This document shows, one piece after another, positions 25,209 through 34,880 of a stretch of 64,000 nucleotides of DNA. The DNA is from Dorea formicigenerans. Its GTDB lineage: Bacteria > Bacillota > Clostridia > Lachnospirales > Lachnospiraceae. Where the stretch lies: the NCBI RefSeq assembly GCF_025150245.1, contig NZ_CP102279.1:1051423-1115422 (forward strand), read 5' to 3'. The translations under genes were made by a program, and so were the position numbers. The notes beneath the pieces were generated by a model. It was not told the DNA's origin. It saw only the letters and a program-made list of their open reading frames with translations, and did no database searches. Each line of letters opens with the position of its first letter. Position 1 is the first letter of the stretch.

Positions 25209-26072
25209 TCATAACTTATTTCTTATTTTTCGGTATTCTCTTGGTGAATATCCTTTCAGCTTGTGAAAAAGCCGGCTGAAATAAAGCTGGTTATCATATC
25301 CGACAATCTTAGAAATTTCATTGATGGAATAAGTTGTTGTTTCAAGTAACATCTGAGCATTGTTGATACGGATTCCCACAATGAATTGCATTGGTGTAGA
25401 ACCGGTATATTTTTTGAAATTTCGGATAAACCAGCTGACACTCATGCCTCGTGAGGCAGCATAATCATCAATATTGATATTTTGATTGTAGTTTTCACTG
25501 AAAAAGGTAACAGCATTATCCATCTCATGATCAAGATATTCATTTTTTAATATGTGCTCTCTTGTCAGTTCCCGGTGGAAACTAATCAGAAGATGACGTA
25601 GCAAAAGGACAAGCATTTCCTCATAATTATCTTGACAGCGTTGGAGCTCGATAATGATACGTTTGAAAATTTGTTCATATTCATTAGATGTACCCACTTG
25701 AAAGACACGTTCTTTATCCAGAAACCCATATTGACGTAAGATATTTTTCACATTGCTTCCTGTGAAGTGAATCCAGTATACTTCTGTCTTATCTTCTCCG
25801 TAATATTCATATTTCTGAAGTTCTTTCGGTCTGTACAGTACAATGTTGCCGGCTGGAACAATCGTTTCGTTATTTACATTATCAAAATGAAAATGCCCAC
25901 AACCAGCAGTGATATAGATAATCTGATAATCCAGACGACCCTTTGGGCGGTAGGTAGGAAGTTTGGGATGTCTGGAAAGACGGTAAGTACCACAGCTACC
26001 TACAATCAGCGGACGACTTTTGTCTTTGAAATCCATATGTGAGTGGTTCAAATAACCGGTGTTCAAATACAT
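25209..26072 (-). CDS. AraC-family regulator of the lacZ locus
   Basis: 287 residues. N-terminal cupin-like sensor domain (DYQIIYITAGCGHFHFDNVNNETIVPAGNIVLYRPKELQKYEYYG, with WIHFTG) and a C-terminal double helix-turn-helix (INIDDYAASRGMSVSWFIRNFKKYTGSTPMQFIVGIRINNAQMLLETTTYSINEISKIVGYDNQLYFSRLFHKLKGYSPREYRK). It is divergent from lacZ with 200 bp between them, so it most likely senses a galactoside and activates lacZ and the symporter. Confidence 0.88.
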   Translation of the reverse strand: MYLNTGYLNHSHMDFKDKSRPLIVGSCGTYRLSRHPKLPTYRPKGRLDYQIIYITAGCGHFHFDNVNNETIVPAGNIVLYRPKELQKYEYYGEDKTEVYWIHFTGSNVKNILRQYGFLDKERVFQVGTSNEYEQIFKRIIIELQRCQDNYEEMLVLLLRHLLISFHRELTREHILKNEYLDHEMDNAVTFFSENYNQNINIDDYAASRGMSVSWFIRNFKKYTGSTPMQFIVGIRINNAQMLLETTTYSINEISKIVGYDNQLYFSRLFHKLKGYSPREYRKIRNKL

Positions 26073-26151
26073 AGGACAGCACCTCTTTTCGCACTTTTTA
26101 TCATTGTATCATTTAGTGCATATTTTGTCTAATCCAATTCATAGACATATT

Positions 26152-26179
26152 TTGCGGATTAGGATAAGCTATATATAGA
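26152..26179 (+). promoter_or_regulatory. Likely lacZ promoter
   Basis: TTGCGG (26152-26157), 16 bp, TATAGA (26174-26179), with a downstream imperfect inverted repeat TTTGCTT / AAACAAA (26219-26225 with 26231-26237) that may be an AraC or catabolite site. The promoter is degenerate, as expected of an activator-dependent one. Confidence 0.4.
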
Positions 26180-26272
26180 ATAACTAAGGAACGTAAACAA
26201 AAAAGTAAAGTATAAGGTTTGCTTTAGGGAAACAAAGAACAAAAAAGTATATGTATTGGAGGAGAGCTATTT

Positions 26273-29200
26273 ATGATCGTACCACGTTATTATGAAAATC
26301 TGAGCGTACTGCACGAAAACACAATGCCAGCCAGATCCTATTATATTCCGGCATCCAAAAGAATGGATAACTTGGTGGAACACAGAGAAGAATCAGATCG
26401 TATGCAGTTATTGAATGGAACTTGGAAATTCCAGTATTTTAACAGCATCTATGACATTCAGGATTCTTTCTTTGCGAAGAATTATGATACAGAAAATTTT
26501 GATGAGATTCAGGTTCCAAGTGTATGGCAGATGGCAGGATATGATACACACCAGTATACAAACATCCGGTATCCGTTTCCGTTTGATCCACCATATGTGC
26601 CACAGGATATTCCGTGTGGAGCTTATGTACATAATTTTGAGTACAGCAGAGATGAGAAAGCATCAAAAGCTTTTTTGAACTTTGAAGGAGTAGACAGCTG
26701 CTTTTATGTATGGATCAATGGCTCTTACATAGGATACAGCCAGGTTTCACATATGACCAGTGAGTTTGATGTTACCGATGTACTTCAGGATGGAACGAAT
26801 ACGGTGGCAGTGTTGGTAATGAAATGGTGTGATGGTTCCTATTTGGAAGATCAGGACAAATTCCGTATGAGTGGTATTTTCCGGGATGTGTACATTTTGA
26901 AACGCCCAAAACAGGCAATCAGTGATTATCATATTAAAACAAGAATTGAGGATATGCTTGCGAAAGTAGAAATTGAAATGAAATTCTACTCTCCCTTAAA
27001 TGTAAAAATTTCGATTGAAGATAGAAACGGAGCAGTTGTAGCACTAGGAAGTATTGCTGAAGAAGGAACAGCTGTATTAGAAATCGCAAGTCCGGAACTT
27101 TGGAATACAGAAAATCCATATCTATATAAACTGATTCTTGAAACAGAGAATGAAGTAATTGTAGATCACATTGCATTAAGAAAGATAGAGATTAAAGACC
27201 AGGTCATTTACCTAAATGGACAGAAGATTAAATTCCGTGGTGTCAATCGACATGATTCCGATCCGGTTACTGGATTTACAATCAGTCTGGAACAACTCAC
27301 AACCGATCTTACGTTAATGAAGCAGCATAATTTTAATGCGATCCGTTCCAGCCACTATCCGAACGCACCATTTTTCTATGAAATGTGTGACAAGTATGGA
27401 TTCATGGTGATAGATGAAGCAGATATTGAAGCTCATGGTCCATTTATGATCTACAGAAAAGAAGACACCGATTACAATCGGTTCAAACGATGGAATGAGA
27501 AGATTGCAGATGATCCGGTATGGGAAGAGGCAATCGTTGATCGAGTAAAACTCATGGTGGAACGTGATAAAAACCGTTTCTGTATTGTTATGTGGTCAAT
27601 GGGAAATGAGAGTGCTTATGGCTGCAACTTTGAAAAAGCACTGGAATGGACAAAGAATTTTGATCCAGACCGTATCACACAATATGAGAGTGCAAGATAC
27701 CGTAATTATGATGAAACATATGATTACAGCAATCTGGATGTGTACAGCCGGATGTATCCGGCGCTTTCCGAAATTCAGGAATATCTGGATAAAGATGGAA
27801 GCAAACCCTTCCTTTTGGTAGAGTACTGTCACAGTATGGGAAACGGACCTGGAGATTTTGAAGATTACTTCCAGATGATTCAGGATAATAATAAAATGTG
27901 CGGCGGCTTTGTCTGGGAATGGTGCGACCATGCGATTGCTCATGGAACTGCTGAGAATGGAAAGACTATATATGCTTATGGGGGCGACCATGGCGAAGAA
28001 ATTCATGATGGCAACTTCTGTATGGATGGATTAGTATATCCGGACAGAACGGTACATACAGGACTTTTGGAATACAAGAATGTTTATCGCCCGGCAAGGG
28101 TTATTTCCTATGACAAAGAAAGCGGAGAACTGGTGCTTCATAACTACATGGATTTTGATGACTTGAAAGATTATGTGAAGATCAGTTATGAACTGACGCA
28201 GGACGGGCTTGTAATCAGCAAAGGTAAACTTCCAGAAGTTTCAGCAGCACCACACAGTGAAGGAAAAATAAACCTTAAAGTCAATGTGCCAGAGAGTGGA
28301 AAATGTTATTTAAAATTTATTTACCATCTGAAAAAGGAATTGCCACTGTTGGATGAAGACCATATTCTTGGATTCGATGAAATTGAGGTAAGCAAAGACG
28401 GTGCAAAATGTAAACTTGCTGAGAAATGGCTACAAAAAACAGCAGTGGACTCTGAGTTACAGGTAAATGAAAATGATACACAGATCCATATCAAGGGGCG
28501 TGAATTTGCTTATACCATAGACAAACGTACTGCACTCTTTACAGAGATGAAATTTGCAGGGCGGGAATACTTGAACCATCCAATGGAATTAAATATTTGG
28601 AGAGCTCCAACAGATAACGATATGTACATCAAGTCTGAATGGAAGAAAGCCCATTATGATAAAGCTTATACAAGAGCTTACACGACAGAGGTCGTGCAGG
28701 GAAAGCATGGTGTGAAAATTACAAGCCATGCATCCATTGTGGCAGAGACAGTACAGAAGATTCTTGATGTGACGATTACATGGAAAATAGAAGCTGCTGG
28801 AAAGATTGATGCAGATATTGAAGTAACAAAAGATGATGAATTCCCGGACCTGCCAAGATTTGGTGTGAGGATGTTCCTGGATAAAAAACTTTCAGCTGCA
28901 CGATACTTTGGAATGGGACCACAGGAAAGCTATTGTGACAAACATCAGGCTGCGAGCCACGGTTTGTATCAGGCAAATGTAGACGATTTGCATGAGGATT
29001 ATATTCGCCCACAGGAAAATGGAAGCCATTATGATTGTGAATATGTAGAGCTTAACAACAGTCGATATGGAATTGTGGTCTCTGCGGAAAATGCCTTCTC
29101 ATTCAATGCTTCTTATTATACGCAGGAAGAACTTGGGAAGAAAACGCATAATTATGAATTGACAGAATCAGATAGTGTAGTATTTTGCGTTGACTACGCA

Positions 29201-29311
29201 TTAAATGGCATTGGTTCTAATAGTTGTGGTCCAGTTGTATTGAATCAGTACCGATTTGATGATGTATTATTCCGGTTCCAGTTTACGCTGATACCGTATG
29301 TAAAGGGATAA
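26273..29311 (+). CDS. lacZ: Beta-galactosidase, GH2 family
   Basis: 1012 residues, LacZ length. Domains in order: jelly-roll (VPSVWQMAGYDTHQYTNIRYPFP), Ig-like, TIM barrel with FRGVNRHDSDP, the acid/base E446 in MWSMGNESAYG and the nucleophile E517 in LVEYCHSMGNG, then the beta-galactosidase small-chain domain (ELNIWRAPTDND, RYFGMGPQESYCDKHQAA). Cytoplasmic, no signal peptide. It should cleave lactose and related beta-galactosides taken up by the neighbouring GPH symporter. Strong TTGGAGGAGAG site. Nothing appears truncated. Confidence 0.95.
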   Translation: MIVPRYYENLSVLHENTMPARSYYIPASKRMDNLVEHREESDRMQLLNGTWKFQYFNSIYDIQDSFFAKNYDTENFDEIQVPSVWQMAGYDTHQYTNIRYPFPFDPPYVPQDIPCGAYVHNFEYSRDEKASKAFLNFEGVDSCFYVWINGSYIGYSQVSHMTSEFDVTDVLQDGTNTVAVLVMKWCDGSYLEDQDKFRMSGIFRDVYILKRPKQAISDYHIKTRIEDMLAKVEIEMKFYSPLNVKISIEDRNGAVVALGSIAEEGTAVLEIASPELWNTENPYLYKLILETENEVIVDHIALRKIEIKDQVIYLNGQKIKFRGVNRHDSDPVTGFTISLEQLTTDLTLMKQHNFNAIRSSHYPNAPFFYEMCDKYGFMVIDEADIEAHGPFMIYRKEDTDYNRFKRWNEKIADDPVWEEAIVDRVKLMVERDKNRFCIVMWSMGNESAYGCNFEKALEWTKNFDPDRITQYESARYRNYDETYDYSNLDVYSRMYPALSEIQEYLDKDGSKPFLLVEYCHSMGNGPGDFEDYFQMIQDNNKMCGGFVWEWCDHAIAHGTAENGKTIYAYGGDHGEEIHDGNFCMDGLVYPDRTVHTGLLEYKNVYRPARVISYDKESGELVLHNYMDFDDLKDYVKISYELTQDGLVISKGKLPEVSAAPHSEGKINLKVNVPESGKCYLKFIYHLKKELPLLDEDHILGFDEIEVSKDGAKCKLAEKWLQKTAVDSELQVNENDTQIHIKGREFAYTIDKRTALFTEMKFAGREYLNHPMELNIWRAPTDNDMYIKSEWKKAHYDKAYTRAYTTEVVQGKHGVKITSHASIVAETVQKILDVTITWKIEAAGKIDADIEVTKDDEFPDLPRFGVRMFLDKKLSAARYFGMGPQESYCDKHQAASHGLYQANVDDLHEDYIRPQENGSHYDCEYVELNNSRYGIVVSAENAFSFNASYYTQEELGKKTHNYELTESDSVVFCVDYALNGIGSNSCGPVVLNQYRFDDVLFRFQFTLIPYVKG

Positions 29312-29347
29312 TAAAGTTTCATGTAACTCGTAAACAAAGAAGGATAA

Positions 29348-29470
29348 TCTGATTGCAATGTAAAGTCCGGATATACAGAGCAATCAGACAAAAACAGAGA
29401 AAAAACTAGAATTAGACATCATACTCTGTTAGACATCTTGAAATTCTAAGTGCGATGAAGATGAGGAGCA
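29348..29470. other. Inverted and direct repeats between lacZ and the symporter gene
   Basis: TCTGATTGC (29348-29356) / GCAATCAGA (29380-29388) is a perfect 9-bp inverted repeat. A little downstream TTAGACATC occurs twice, enclosed by a TAGAATT / AATTCTA repeat. Possible attenuator or regulator sites tuning symporter expression. No T-run follows the first hairpin. Confidence 0.4.
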
Positions 29471-29480
29471 AAGAAATTCG

Positions 29481-30878
29481 ATGGAAGAAAAAAAGTATTT
29501 GAAATGGTATAACAAAATTGGATATGGATCAGGCGATATTGCAGGTAATGTAGTCTATGCGTTCCTGACATCTTTTATGATGGTCTATTTGACGGACTCA
29601 GTAGGACTTGCTGCAGGTGTCGTAGGTAGCCTGATTGCCGTATCAAAACTATTTGATGGTTTTACGGATATATTTTTTGGATCAATGATTGACAAAACAC
29701 ACAGTAAAATGGGAAAAGCGAAACCCTGGATGCTATATGGATATATTGGTTGTGCCATTACGCTGATCTGCTGTTTTGCAGTACCAGTCAGCTTGGGAAC
29801 AACGGCTAAATATGCATGGTTCTTTATCTCTTACACACTGTTAAATGGTGTGTTTTATACAGCAAACAATATTGCTTATTCAGCACTTACGTCACTGATT
29901 ACAAAGAACAGCAAAGAGCGTGTGCAGATGGGATCTTACCGTTTTATTTTTGCGTTTTCAACAAGTCTTCTGATTCAGGCAATTACAGTTGGATTTGTAG
30001 ATAAATGTGGTGGAGATGCTGCAGCATGGAGAACGGTTGCTATTATCTATGCAATCATTGGTCTTGTCGTAAATACGATTTCAGCACTTTCTGTTAAGGA
30101 ACTTCCTGAGGAAGAACTTAACGAAGGAGAAGTAAAGGATGATAATGAAAAGTACGGAATGGTACAGGCATTCAAGCTTCTTGTTAAAAACAAATATTAC
30201 ATGATGATTTGTGGAACATATATTTTACAGCAGTTATATGGTGCCATGATTGGAGCTGGCATTTATTACATGACATGGGTACTGAAAAATAAGAATTTGT
30301 TTGGACAATTTGCATGGGCAGTAAATATTCCACTGATTATTGCCCTGATTTTCACACCGACATTAGTTGGTAAGTGGAAAGGTATGTATAAACTGAACTT
30401 AAGAGGTTATGTCTTAGCAGTCATCGGTAGAGCACTTGTTGTTGTTGCAGGATATATGGGCAGTGTTCCGCTGATGATGGCATTTACAGCTCTTGCAGCC
30501 TTAGGTCAGGGACCATGGCAGGGAGATATGAATGCAGTTATCGCATCCTGTTCTGAATACACTTATCTTACACAGGGAAAGAGAATTGACGGAACGATGT
30601 ACTCTTGTACTTCTCTTGGCGTAAAAATCGGTGGAGGTATTGGAACCGCTGTTGTTGGATGGCTGCTTGAGTTCAGTGGATATATCGGAACAAGTGCAAC
30701 TCAGCCGCAGTCTGCACTTGATATGATGCAGTTTATGTATCTTTGGCTTCCGTTAATCTTTGATGTATTGATTATGTTTGTACTTTCAAGAATGAATGTA
30801 GAAGATGCAAATAAAAAACTGAAAGCAGAAAAAGGAATTGCTGCAGATGAAATAACAGATGCATCAGACATAAATTAG
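29481..30878 (+). CDS. GPH-family sugar:cation symporter (galactoside uptake)
   Basis: 465 residues, 12 hydrophobic segments. The glycoside-pentoside-hexuronide symporter signature is clear: KIGYGSGDIAGNVVYAF at the N-terminus, LFDGFTDIFFGSMIDKTHSKMGKAKPWML after the second span, and the SYRFIFAFS and GTYILQQLYGAMIG regions. Membrane protein; substrate inferred to be lactose or another galactoside from its place directly downstream of lacZ. The usual C-terminal IIA phosphotransfer domain of LacS is absent, so direct PTS control of that type is not expected. Confidence 0.9.
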   Translation: MEEKKYLKWYNKIGYGSGDIAGNVVYAFLTSFMMVYLTDSVGLAAGVVGSLIAVSKLFDGFTDIFFGSMIDKTHSKMGKAKPWMLYGYIGCAITLICCFAVPVSLGTTAKYAWFFISYTLLNGVFYTANNIAYSALTSLITKNSKERVQMGSYRFIFAFSTSLLIQAITVGFVDKCGGDAAAWRTVAIIYAIIGLVVNTISALSVKELPEEELNEGEVKDDNEKYGMVQAFKLLVKNKYYMMICGTYILQQLYGAMIGAGIYYMTWVLKNKNLFGQFAWAVNIPLIIALIFTPTLVGKWKGMYKLNLRGYVLAVIGRALVVVAGYMGSVPLMMAFTALAALGQGPWQGDMNAVIASCSEYTYLTQGKRIDGTMYSCTSLGVKIGGGIGTAVVGWLLEFSGYIGTSATQPQSALDMMQFMYLWLPLIFDVLIMFVLSRMNVEDANKKLKAEKGIAADEITDASDIN

Positions 30879-30887
30879 AATTGACAG

Positions 30888-30933
30888 GAGAAAGCGTTGT
30901 CTGGTCGTTGCTCGATGAGACAGTGCTTTTTCT
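30888..30933 (+). terminator. Terminator of the lacZ-symporter unit
   Basis: GCGTTGTCT (30894-30902) pairs with AGACAGTGC (30918-30926) with two G-U pairs, followed by TTTTTCT. Confidence 0.65.
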
Positions 30934-30949
30934 ATATATAAAGTGATTG

Positions 30950-31036
30950 AACTGTATTTTGAAAATAAAAAAGGACCACTTCATTTTTGTGAAATGGCCT
31001 TAAGAAAATATACAGTTTTCACAAAATAGTCCTTTT
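30950..31036 (+). other. Interleaved inverted repeats before the second AraC gene
   Basis: AACTGTAT (30950-30957) pairs with ATACAGTT (31010-31017), while AAAAGGAC (30969-30976) pairs with GTCCTTTT (31029-31036). The two helices cross, so they must be alternatives or a pseudoknot. A third hairpin, CCACTTCA / TGAAATGG (30976-30997), lies between. Candidate regulatory leader or a short palindromic repeat. Confidence 0.4.
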
Positions 31037-31228
31037 AGTATTTATACATGGTAAGGATGCTCAAAATATTCAGTGTAGAATACTAAAAGGTCATTCAGAT
31101 ATTTTTTTAGGTTGCTCATTTGCAATTCCTCCTTTCCTTATTTACAAGTTGATTATAAGATAGGTGTAAAAGAATTGCTTGCCAAATCGAAAGAAGATAT
31201 AGACAAATGTTGCAAAGGGGAGTATTTC

Positions 31229-32029
31229 ATGCAGTTAAAATATGTTGACACAAAAGAGGAGATCATAGCAATAAATAGGAAGTCAAAACATATTGAACCA
31301 CATCTTCATAATGCACTGGAGATCGTTTGTGTAACAAGTGGAGCATTAGAACTTGGTGTCGGACAGGAACTATACCATATGGAAAAAGGAGATATAGGCT
31401 TTGTATTTCCAGATGTTATTCATCACTATCAGGTACTGACACCCGGTGTAAATAAAGCGACGTATCTGATTGCATCGCCATTTACGATAGTCAAATTTGC
31501 AGATATCATGCAATCCATGGCTCCTGAATACCCAATCATCAAAGCGGAAAAGGTTGAACCGGAGGTATATAGGGTTATAAATGCAATTTTAGAGACAGAA
31601 CAGTCGGATATTACTGTTGCACAGGCATATCTTCAAATTGTGTTGGCACGCTGCATAGGAAAATTAAATTTGGTAGAAAAGAGTAGTGTGGGGAGCAATG
31701 ATCTTATTTACCAGACAGTTTCCTATATATCAGCAAATTTTAAGAAGAAGTTTTCTCTGGAAGAGATGGCAAAAGATCTGGGGGTGAGCAAATATGTTTT
31801 ATCCAGACTCTTTTCCAAAACATTCCATAGAAACTTTAATCAATATCTTAACGATGCAAGGCTGAACTATGCATGCCATCGTTTGGAAAATACGAGTGAT
31901 TCTATTACAAACATTTGTCTGGATAGTGGATTTGAAAGTCAGAGAACATTTAACCGAGTATTTAAAGAAAGATATAAAATATCACCGAGTGATTATCGGA
32001 GTATTTGTGTGAAAGAGATGTTGTCATAA
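31229..32029 (+). CDS. AraC-family regulator, cupin sensor
   Basis: 266 residues. Cupin sensor (HIEPHLHNALEIVCVTSGALELGVGQELYHMEKGDIGFVFPDVIHHYQV) and an AraC helix-turn-helix pair (SLEEMAKDLGVSKYVLSRLFSKTFHRNFNQYLNDARLNYACHRLENTSDSITNICLDSGFESQRTFNRVFKERYKISPSDYR). The second regulator at this sugar locus, read in the same direction as lacZ and after its terminator. Its ligand is unknown. The ATG at 31229 follows AAAGGGGAG; the frame stays open upstream to a weak TTG at 31112, which I discount. Confidence 0.85.
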   Translation: MQLKYVDTKEEIIAINRKSKHIEPHLHNALEIVCVTSGALELGVGQELYHMEKGDIGFVFPDVIHHYQVLTPGVNKATYLIASPFTIVKFADIMQSMAPEYPIIKAEKVEPEVYRVINAILETEQSDITVAQAYLQIVLARCIGKLNLVEKSSVGSNDLIYQTVSYISANFKKKFSLEEMAKDLGVSKYVLSRLFSKTFHRNFNQYLNDARLNYACHRLENTSDSITNICLDSGFESQRTFNRVFKERYKISPSDYRSICVKEMLS

Positions 32030-32319
32030 AAGGTTCTGTTGATAGAAATATTTACTTTGATTTCACAGTACTATGTATTTGATTTTCCTTATTGTTCTGT
32101 GCACTGTTAGGCGTGGCAGTGCTTCTGTGGATGTCCTGGCTGGTGCAAAGAGGAGCTGTGGCGTGAGGAGCAGTGGTGGAAAATTAGACTGGTATTCAGG
32201 TACAGGTATGTAGTATAATATACAGGAATTGTCCGCTTTACGTACATGAATGAAATGTCAGGGGCGGCGGACAGATTATGAATAAGACCCTTGACATGAT
32301 AAAAGGAGAATATAAGATT

Positions 32320-33060
32320 ATGGATCAGAAAGTATTAGCCGTTGTAGGCGGACACGAAATTACAGATAAAGAGGTCGATGCATTTATAAAGAGCCTTCCG
32401 AGAGAGCAGCAGGCATATGCATCTAATCCGCAGTTCCGTGCACAGTGCCAGGAGCAGTTGGAAGCACTTTATTCATTTGCAAAATACGGAGAAGATCTGA
32501 AGTTAGATGAGACGGAAGAATACAAGAGTGTAATGGAGAATGCAAGAAAAGATATTCTTGCACGCCTTGCTATGAAGCAGTTATTTGATAGTGTGAAAGT
32601 GACTGACGAGGAAGTCAAAGATTATTATGAAGCAAATAAGTCTCAGTTTAAAAAAGGGGCAACTGTTCACGCAAAGCATATCCTTACAGATTCCGAGGAA
32701 AAATGTAATCAGATTCTGGAATCTATTGTAAGCGGTGAGAAAGTATTCGAAGACGCAGCAAAAGAATTTTCTACATGCCCTTCCGGACAGAGAGGCGGAG
32801 ACCTTGGAGAATTCGGCAAAGGACAGATGGTCAAGGAATTTGAGGATGCAGCATTTGCAGCAGAGATCGGGCATGTAGTCGGACCTGTGAAAACTCAGTT
32901 CGGATATCACCTGATTAAAGTTGAGGAGAAAAAAGATGCTGCAGAATCCAGCTTTGACGAGGTGAAAGAACAGATTAAGAGCCAGCTCAAACAGCAGAAA
33001 CAGGGCGATGCTTACAGCAAAAAAGTAGCAGAACTGACAGAGAAATATAAAGAAAAATAA
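32320..33060 (+). CDS. Parvulin-type peptidyl-prolyl isomerase
   Basis: 246 residues. N-terminal SurA/trigger-like helical part (residues ~1-105) and a parvulin domain ([89 protein letters not shown]) holding the conserved HILT, GGDLG, FG and GYHLI motifs. No signal peptide or lipobox is seen, so it should act in the cytoplasm as a folding helper. The ATG at 32320 is set by AAAAGGAGAA. The 290 bp upstream (32030-32319) contain a short hydrophobic frame ending in GAVA that may be the tail of a lost membrane protein. Confidence 0.88.
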   Translation: MDQKVLAVVGGHEITDKEVDAFIKSLPREQQAYASNPQFRAQCQEQLEALYSFAKYGEDLKLDETEEYKSVMENARKDILARLAMKQLFDSVKVTDEEVKDYYEANKSQFKKGATVHAKHILTDSEEKCNQILESIVSGEKVFEDAAKEFSTCPSGQRGGDLGEFGKGQMVKEFEDAAFAAEIGHVVGPVKTQFGYHLIKVEEKKDAAESSFDEVKEQIKSQLKQQKQGDAYSKKVAELTEKYKEK

Positions 33061-33129
33061 AGTGAAAAATTAGGGTAGCTGCTCAACAAAGGCGGCGAAA
33101 TAAAAAGTATAAGATCCAAAATGGCTGGC

Positions 33130-34314
33130 TTAAAATGCTGTAAGGCATTTGATTAGCAAAAGTAAAATTGCCAGGAATAGAATATTTGCAACTGTAAATA
33201 AAGTGAAATATTTTCCACGCAGGTGAGGATTCTCTTTTGCAATGTATTTAAAGCTAATGAGGCTTGCCATAGAGGCAATCAGTGTTCCAAGCCCGCCGAT
33301 ATTGGTGCCGATGATCAAGGATGTGTAGTTATTCGCAAAACCAGACAGCAGAATCGCAGCTGGCACATTGCTCATGACCTGGCTTGCCAGAATTGCAGTG
33401 ATTGTCTCACGTCCGGTCATAATACTGCTGAGGAAATGGCTGAACTGAGAAATACGTCCAAGGTTTCCAATAAAAATAAATAATGCAGTAAAGGTTGCCA
33501 GAAGAGAGTAATCGACTTTCCCAAGCAAAGTGTGGTTGCGAATTATGACATAAAGAACAACCAAAAGGAGCGGAATCCGAAAGTCGAGAATATGTGCAAC
33601 GGTCAGGAGACAGGCTGCAAAAAGTAACAAGTATGCAATGAGATATTCTGTTTTTCGGTTTGCAATACTTTTCAGAACATTTTCCCTATGATGTTCGGAA
33701 GTATTAGAAAATGACAGGAATATATTGTTCTTTTTGCTCATTTTTGGAGCTTTGGATGCGGCAAACCTAATCCAGATCAGTAACAATATCAAGGAAACGA
33801 CAGAATAAGGAAGCATTAATCGTATTAATGCGAAAGCAGACATATCAGCCTGGGCGTAAAGATAAAGATTCTGTGGATTTCCGATAGGAGTCAGCATACT
33901 TCCGAGATTTGCAGCAATCGTCTGCATGACAACTACTTTTATAAGCCAGTATTCGGTCAGTTCTTCCGGTAATTTATGCAACATGATGAGTGCTAAAGGC
34001 ACAAATGTAATCAGAGCAACATCATTTGTAATTACCATAGAAAAGAAAAAACACAACAGTACGAGCAGTGTTACAATTGCTTTTGTTCCGTGGGCTTTTG
34101 ACAACATTTTTTCTGCCAGAAAATCAAAAACGCCAATCTCTTTCAGCCCTGCTACAATTGTCATCAGACAAAATAAAAGACCGAGGGTTCGAAAATCAAT
34201 ATAAGAAATATAAGTGTGGTCCGGTTTTATCCAGAACATCGAAAAAACAGCCAGAATCACAGAGATAGATAAAACAGTCTCTTTCTGGAAAAATGTGTAT
34301 AATTTTCGTATCAT
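33130..34314 (-). CDS. ArsB/NhaD/citrate-type anion permease
   Basis: 394 residues, about 10-11 membrane spans. Conserved IT-superfamily features: the FFFSMVITNDVALITFVPLAL segment, the ANLGSMLTPIGNPQNLYLY hairpin and a second half with ASQVMSNVPAAILLSGF and TNIGGLGTLIASMASLI. These fit the ArsB/SLC13-like permeases; the substrate (dicarboxylate, citrate or sodium/proton) is open. It is convergent with the parvulin gene. The start ATG at 34314 has TTAAGAGAGG upstream on its strand. Confidence 0.85.
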   Translation of the reverse strand: MIRKLYTFFQKETVLSISVILAVFSMFWIKPDHTYISYIDFRTLGLLFCLMTIVAGLKEIGVFDFLAEKMLSKAHGTKAIVTLLVLLCFFFSMVITNDVALITFVPLALIMLHKLPEELTEYWLIKVVVMQTIAANLGSMLTPIGNPQNLYLYAQADMSAFALIRLMLPYSVVSLILLLIWIRFAASKAPKMSKKNNIFLSFSNTSEHHRENVLKSIANRKTEYLIAYLLLFAACLLTVAHILDFRIPLLLVVLYVIIRNHTLLGKVDYSLLATFTALFIFIGNLGRISQFSHFLSSIMTGRETITAILASQVMSNVPAAILLSGFANNYTSLIIGTNIGGLGTLIASMASLISFKYIAKENPHLRGKYFTLFTVANILFLAILLLLIKCLTAF

Positions 34315-34382
34315 TTGTAAAAATCCTCTCTTAAAATGAAATCACCAGATGCAAGTATAACATAGGGAGCAAAAGAAGTCAT

Positions 34383-34689
34383 GTGGATTATTTTGAATTA
34401 GTGTCAGATTCAAGAATGCCTCGGCATTCTTGCTGCGAGGTGCGCGTCATGCAATTGCATGACATACTTCTACTGCGCACCTCTGCAAGTCTACACTCCG
34501 TTTCGGTCGGCGCAAAACCATTGTCCACCGGACAATGTGCGCCCTGCCGGAGGCTATATCAGCTGGGGGATTGACTCCCACCACTGATACCAGCTTGTTT
34601 CTCACCACCTATAGAGGTGGGAGTCATCTCCCAGCTGATATAAACCAACCGGCGACCAGCCACAGGCAATCAAAGAGCTGGTCGAAGGG
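34383..34689 (+). pseudogene. uvrB: uvrB N-terminal fragment interrupted by a palindromic repeat
   Basis: GTG 34383 begins VDYFELVSD, and after a ~229-base insertion the frame resumes at 34639 as [17 protein letters not shown]. Together they are the first ~27 residues of UvrB, excinuclease subunit B (usual M[24 protein letters not shown]). Everything past LVEG is missing; foreign sequence with a stop follows. This is a dead fragment. A second, differently worded uvrB start lies at the right end of the window (63.6 kb). Confidence 0.8.
34410..34642. repeat. Palindrome-rich insertion (PATE/MITE-like) in the uvrB fragment
   Basis: Contains, in order: a 22-base palindrome at 34411-34432 (CAAGAATGCC / GGCATTCTTG); GAGGTGCGC / GCGCACCTC (34437-34445 with 34475-34483) around the 18-base palindrome GTCATGCAATTGCATGAC (34446-34463); GGCGCA / TGCGCC around ATTGTCC / GGACAAT (34509-34543); and an imperfect ~27-bp inverted repeat between 34555-34582 and 34616-34642. 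No transposase is encoded. Subterminal hairpins without target duplication resemble IS200/IS605-derived palindromic elements. Part of it, ATTCAAGAATGCCTCGG, recurs inverted near 15.51 kb. Confidence 0.65.
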
Positions 34690-34700
34690 CGAATTATAAC

Positions 34701-34880
34701 ATGATTGATAACGTCCTCAACAATATGCCACCGAAGAAAGAACCTTATCTGGAATATTTTGCCACAGAATTTGATGAGTTTCATGATATGGGAGCATATG
34801 AAAAAAGTACCGATGTTAATCAGATAGCTGCAGTCTATGAAAAATATAGGGAGAATCCAGAAACAGCTTATCTCGGATGA
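34701..34880 (+). pseudogene. Fragment of a conjugative-element protein
   Basis: 59-residue frame beginning MIDNVLNNMPPKKEPYLEYF and containing EFDEFHDMGAYEKSTDVNQIAAVYEKYRENPETAYLG. The EF-x-x-EFHDMG ... YRENPETAY pattern resembles a domain common in large accessory proteins of Clostridial conjugative elements, but I cannot name the family with certainty. It is joined directly to the uvrB fragment on its left and to a sensor-kinase fragment on its right, so it is debris rather than a gene. Confidence 0.45.
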
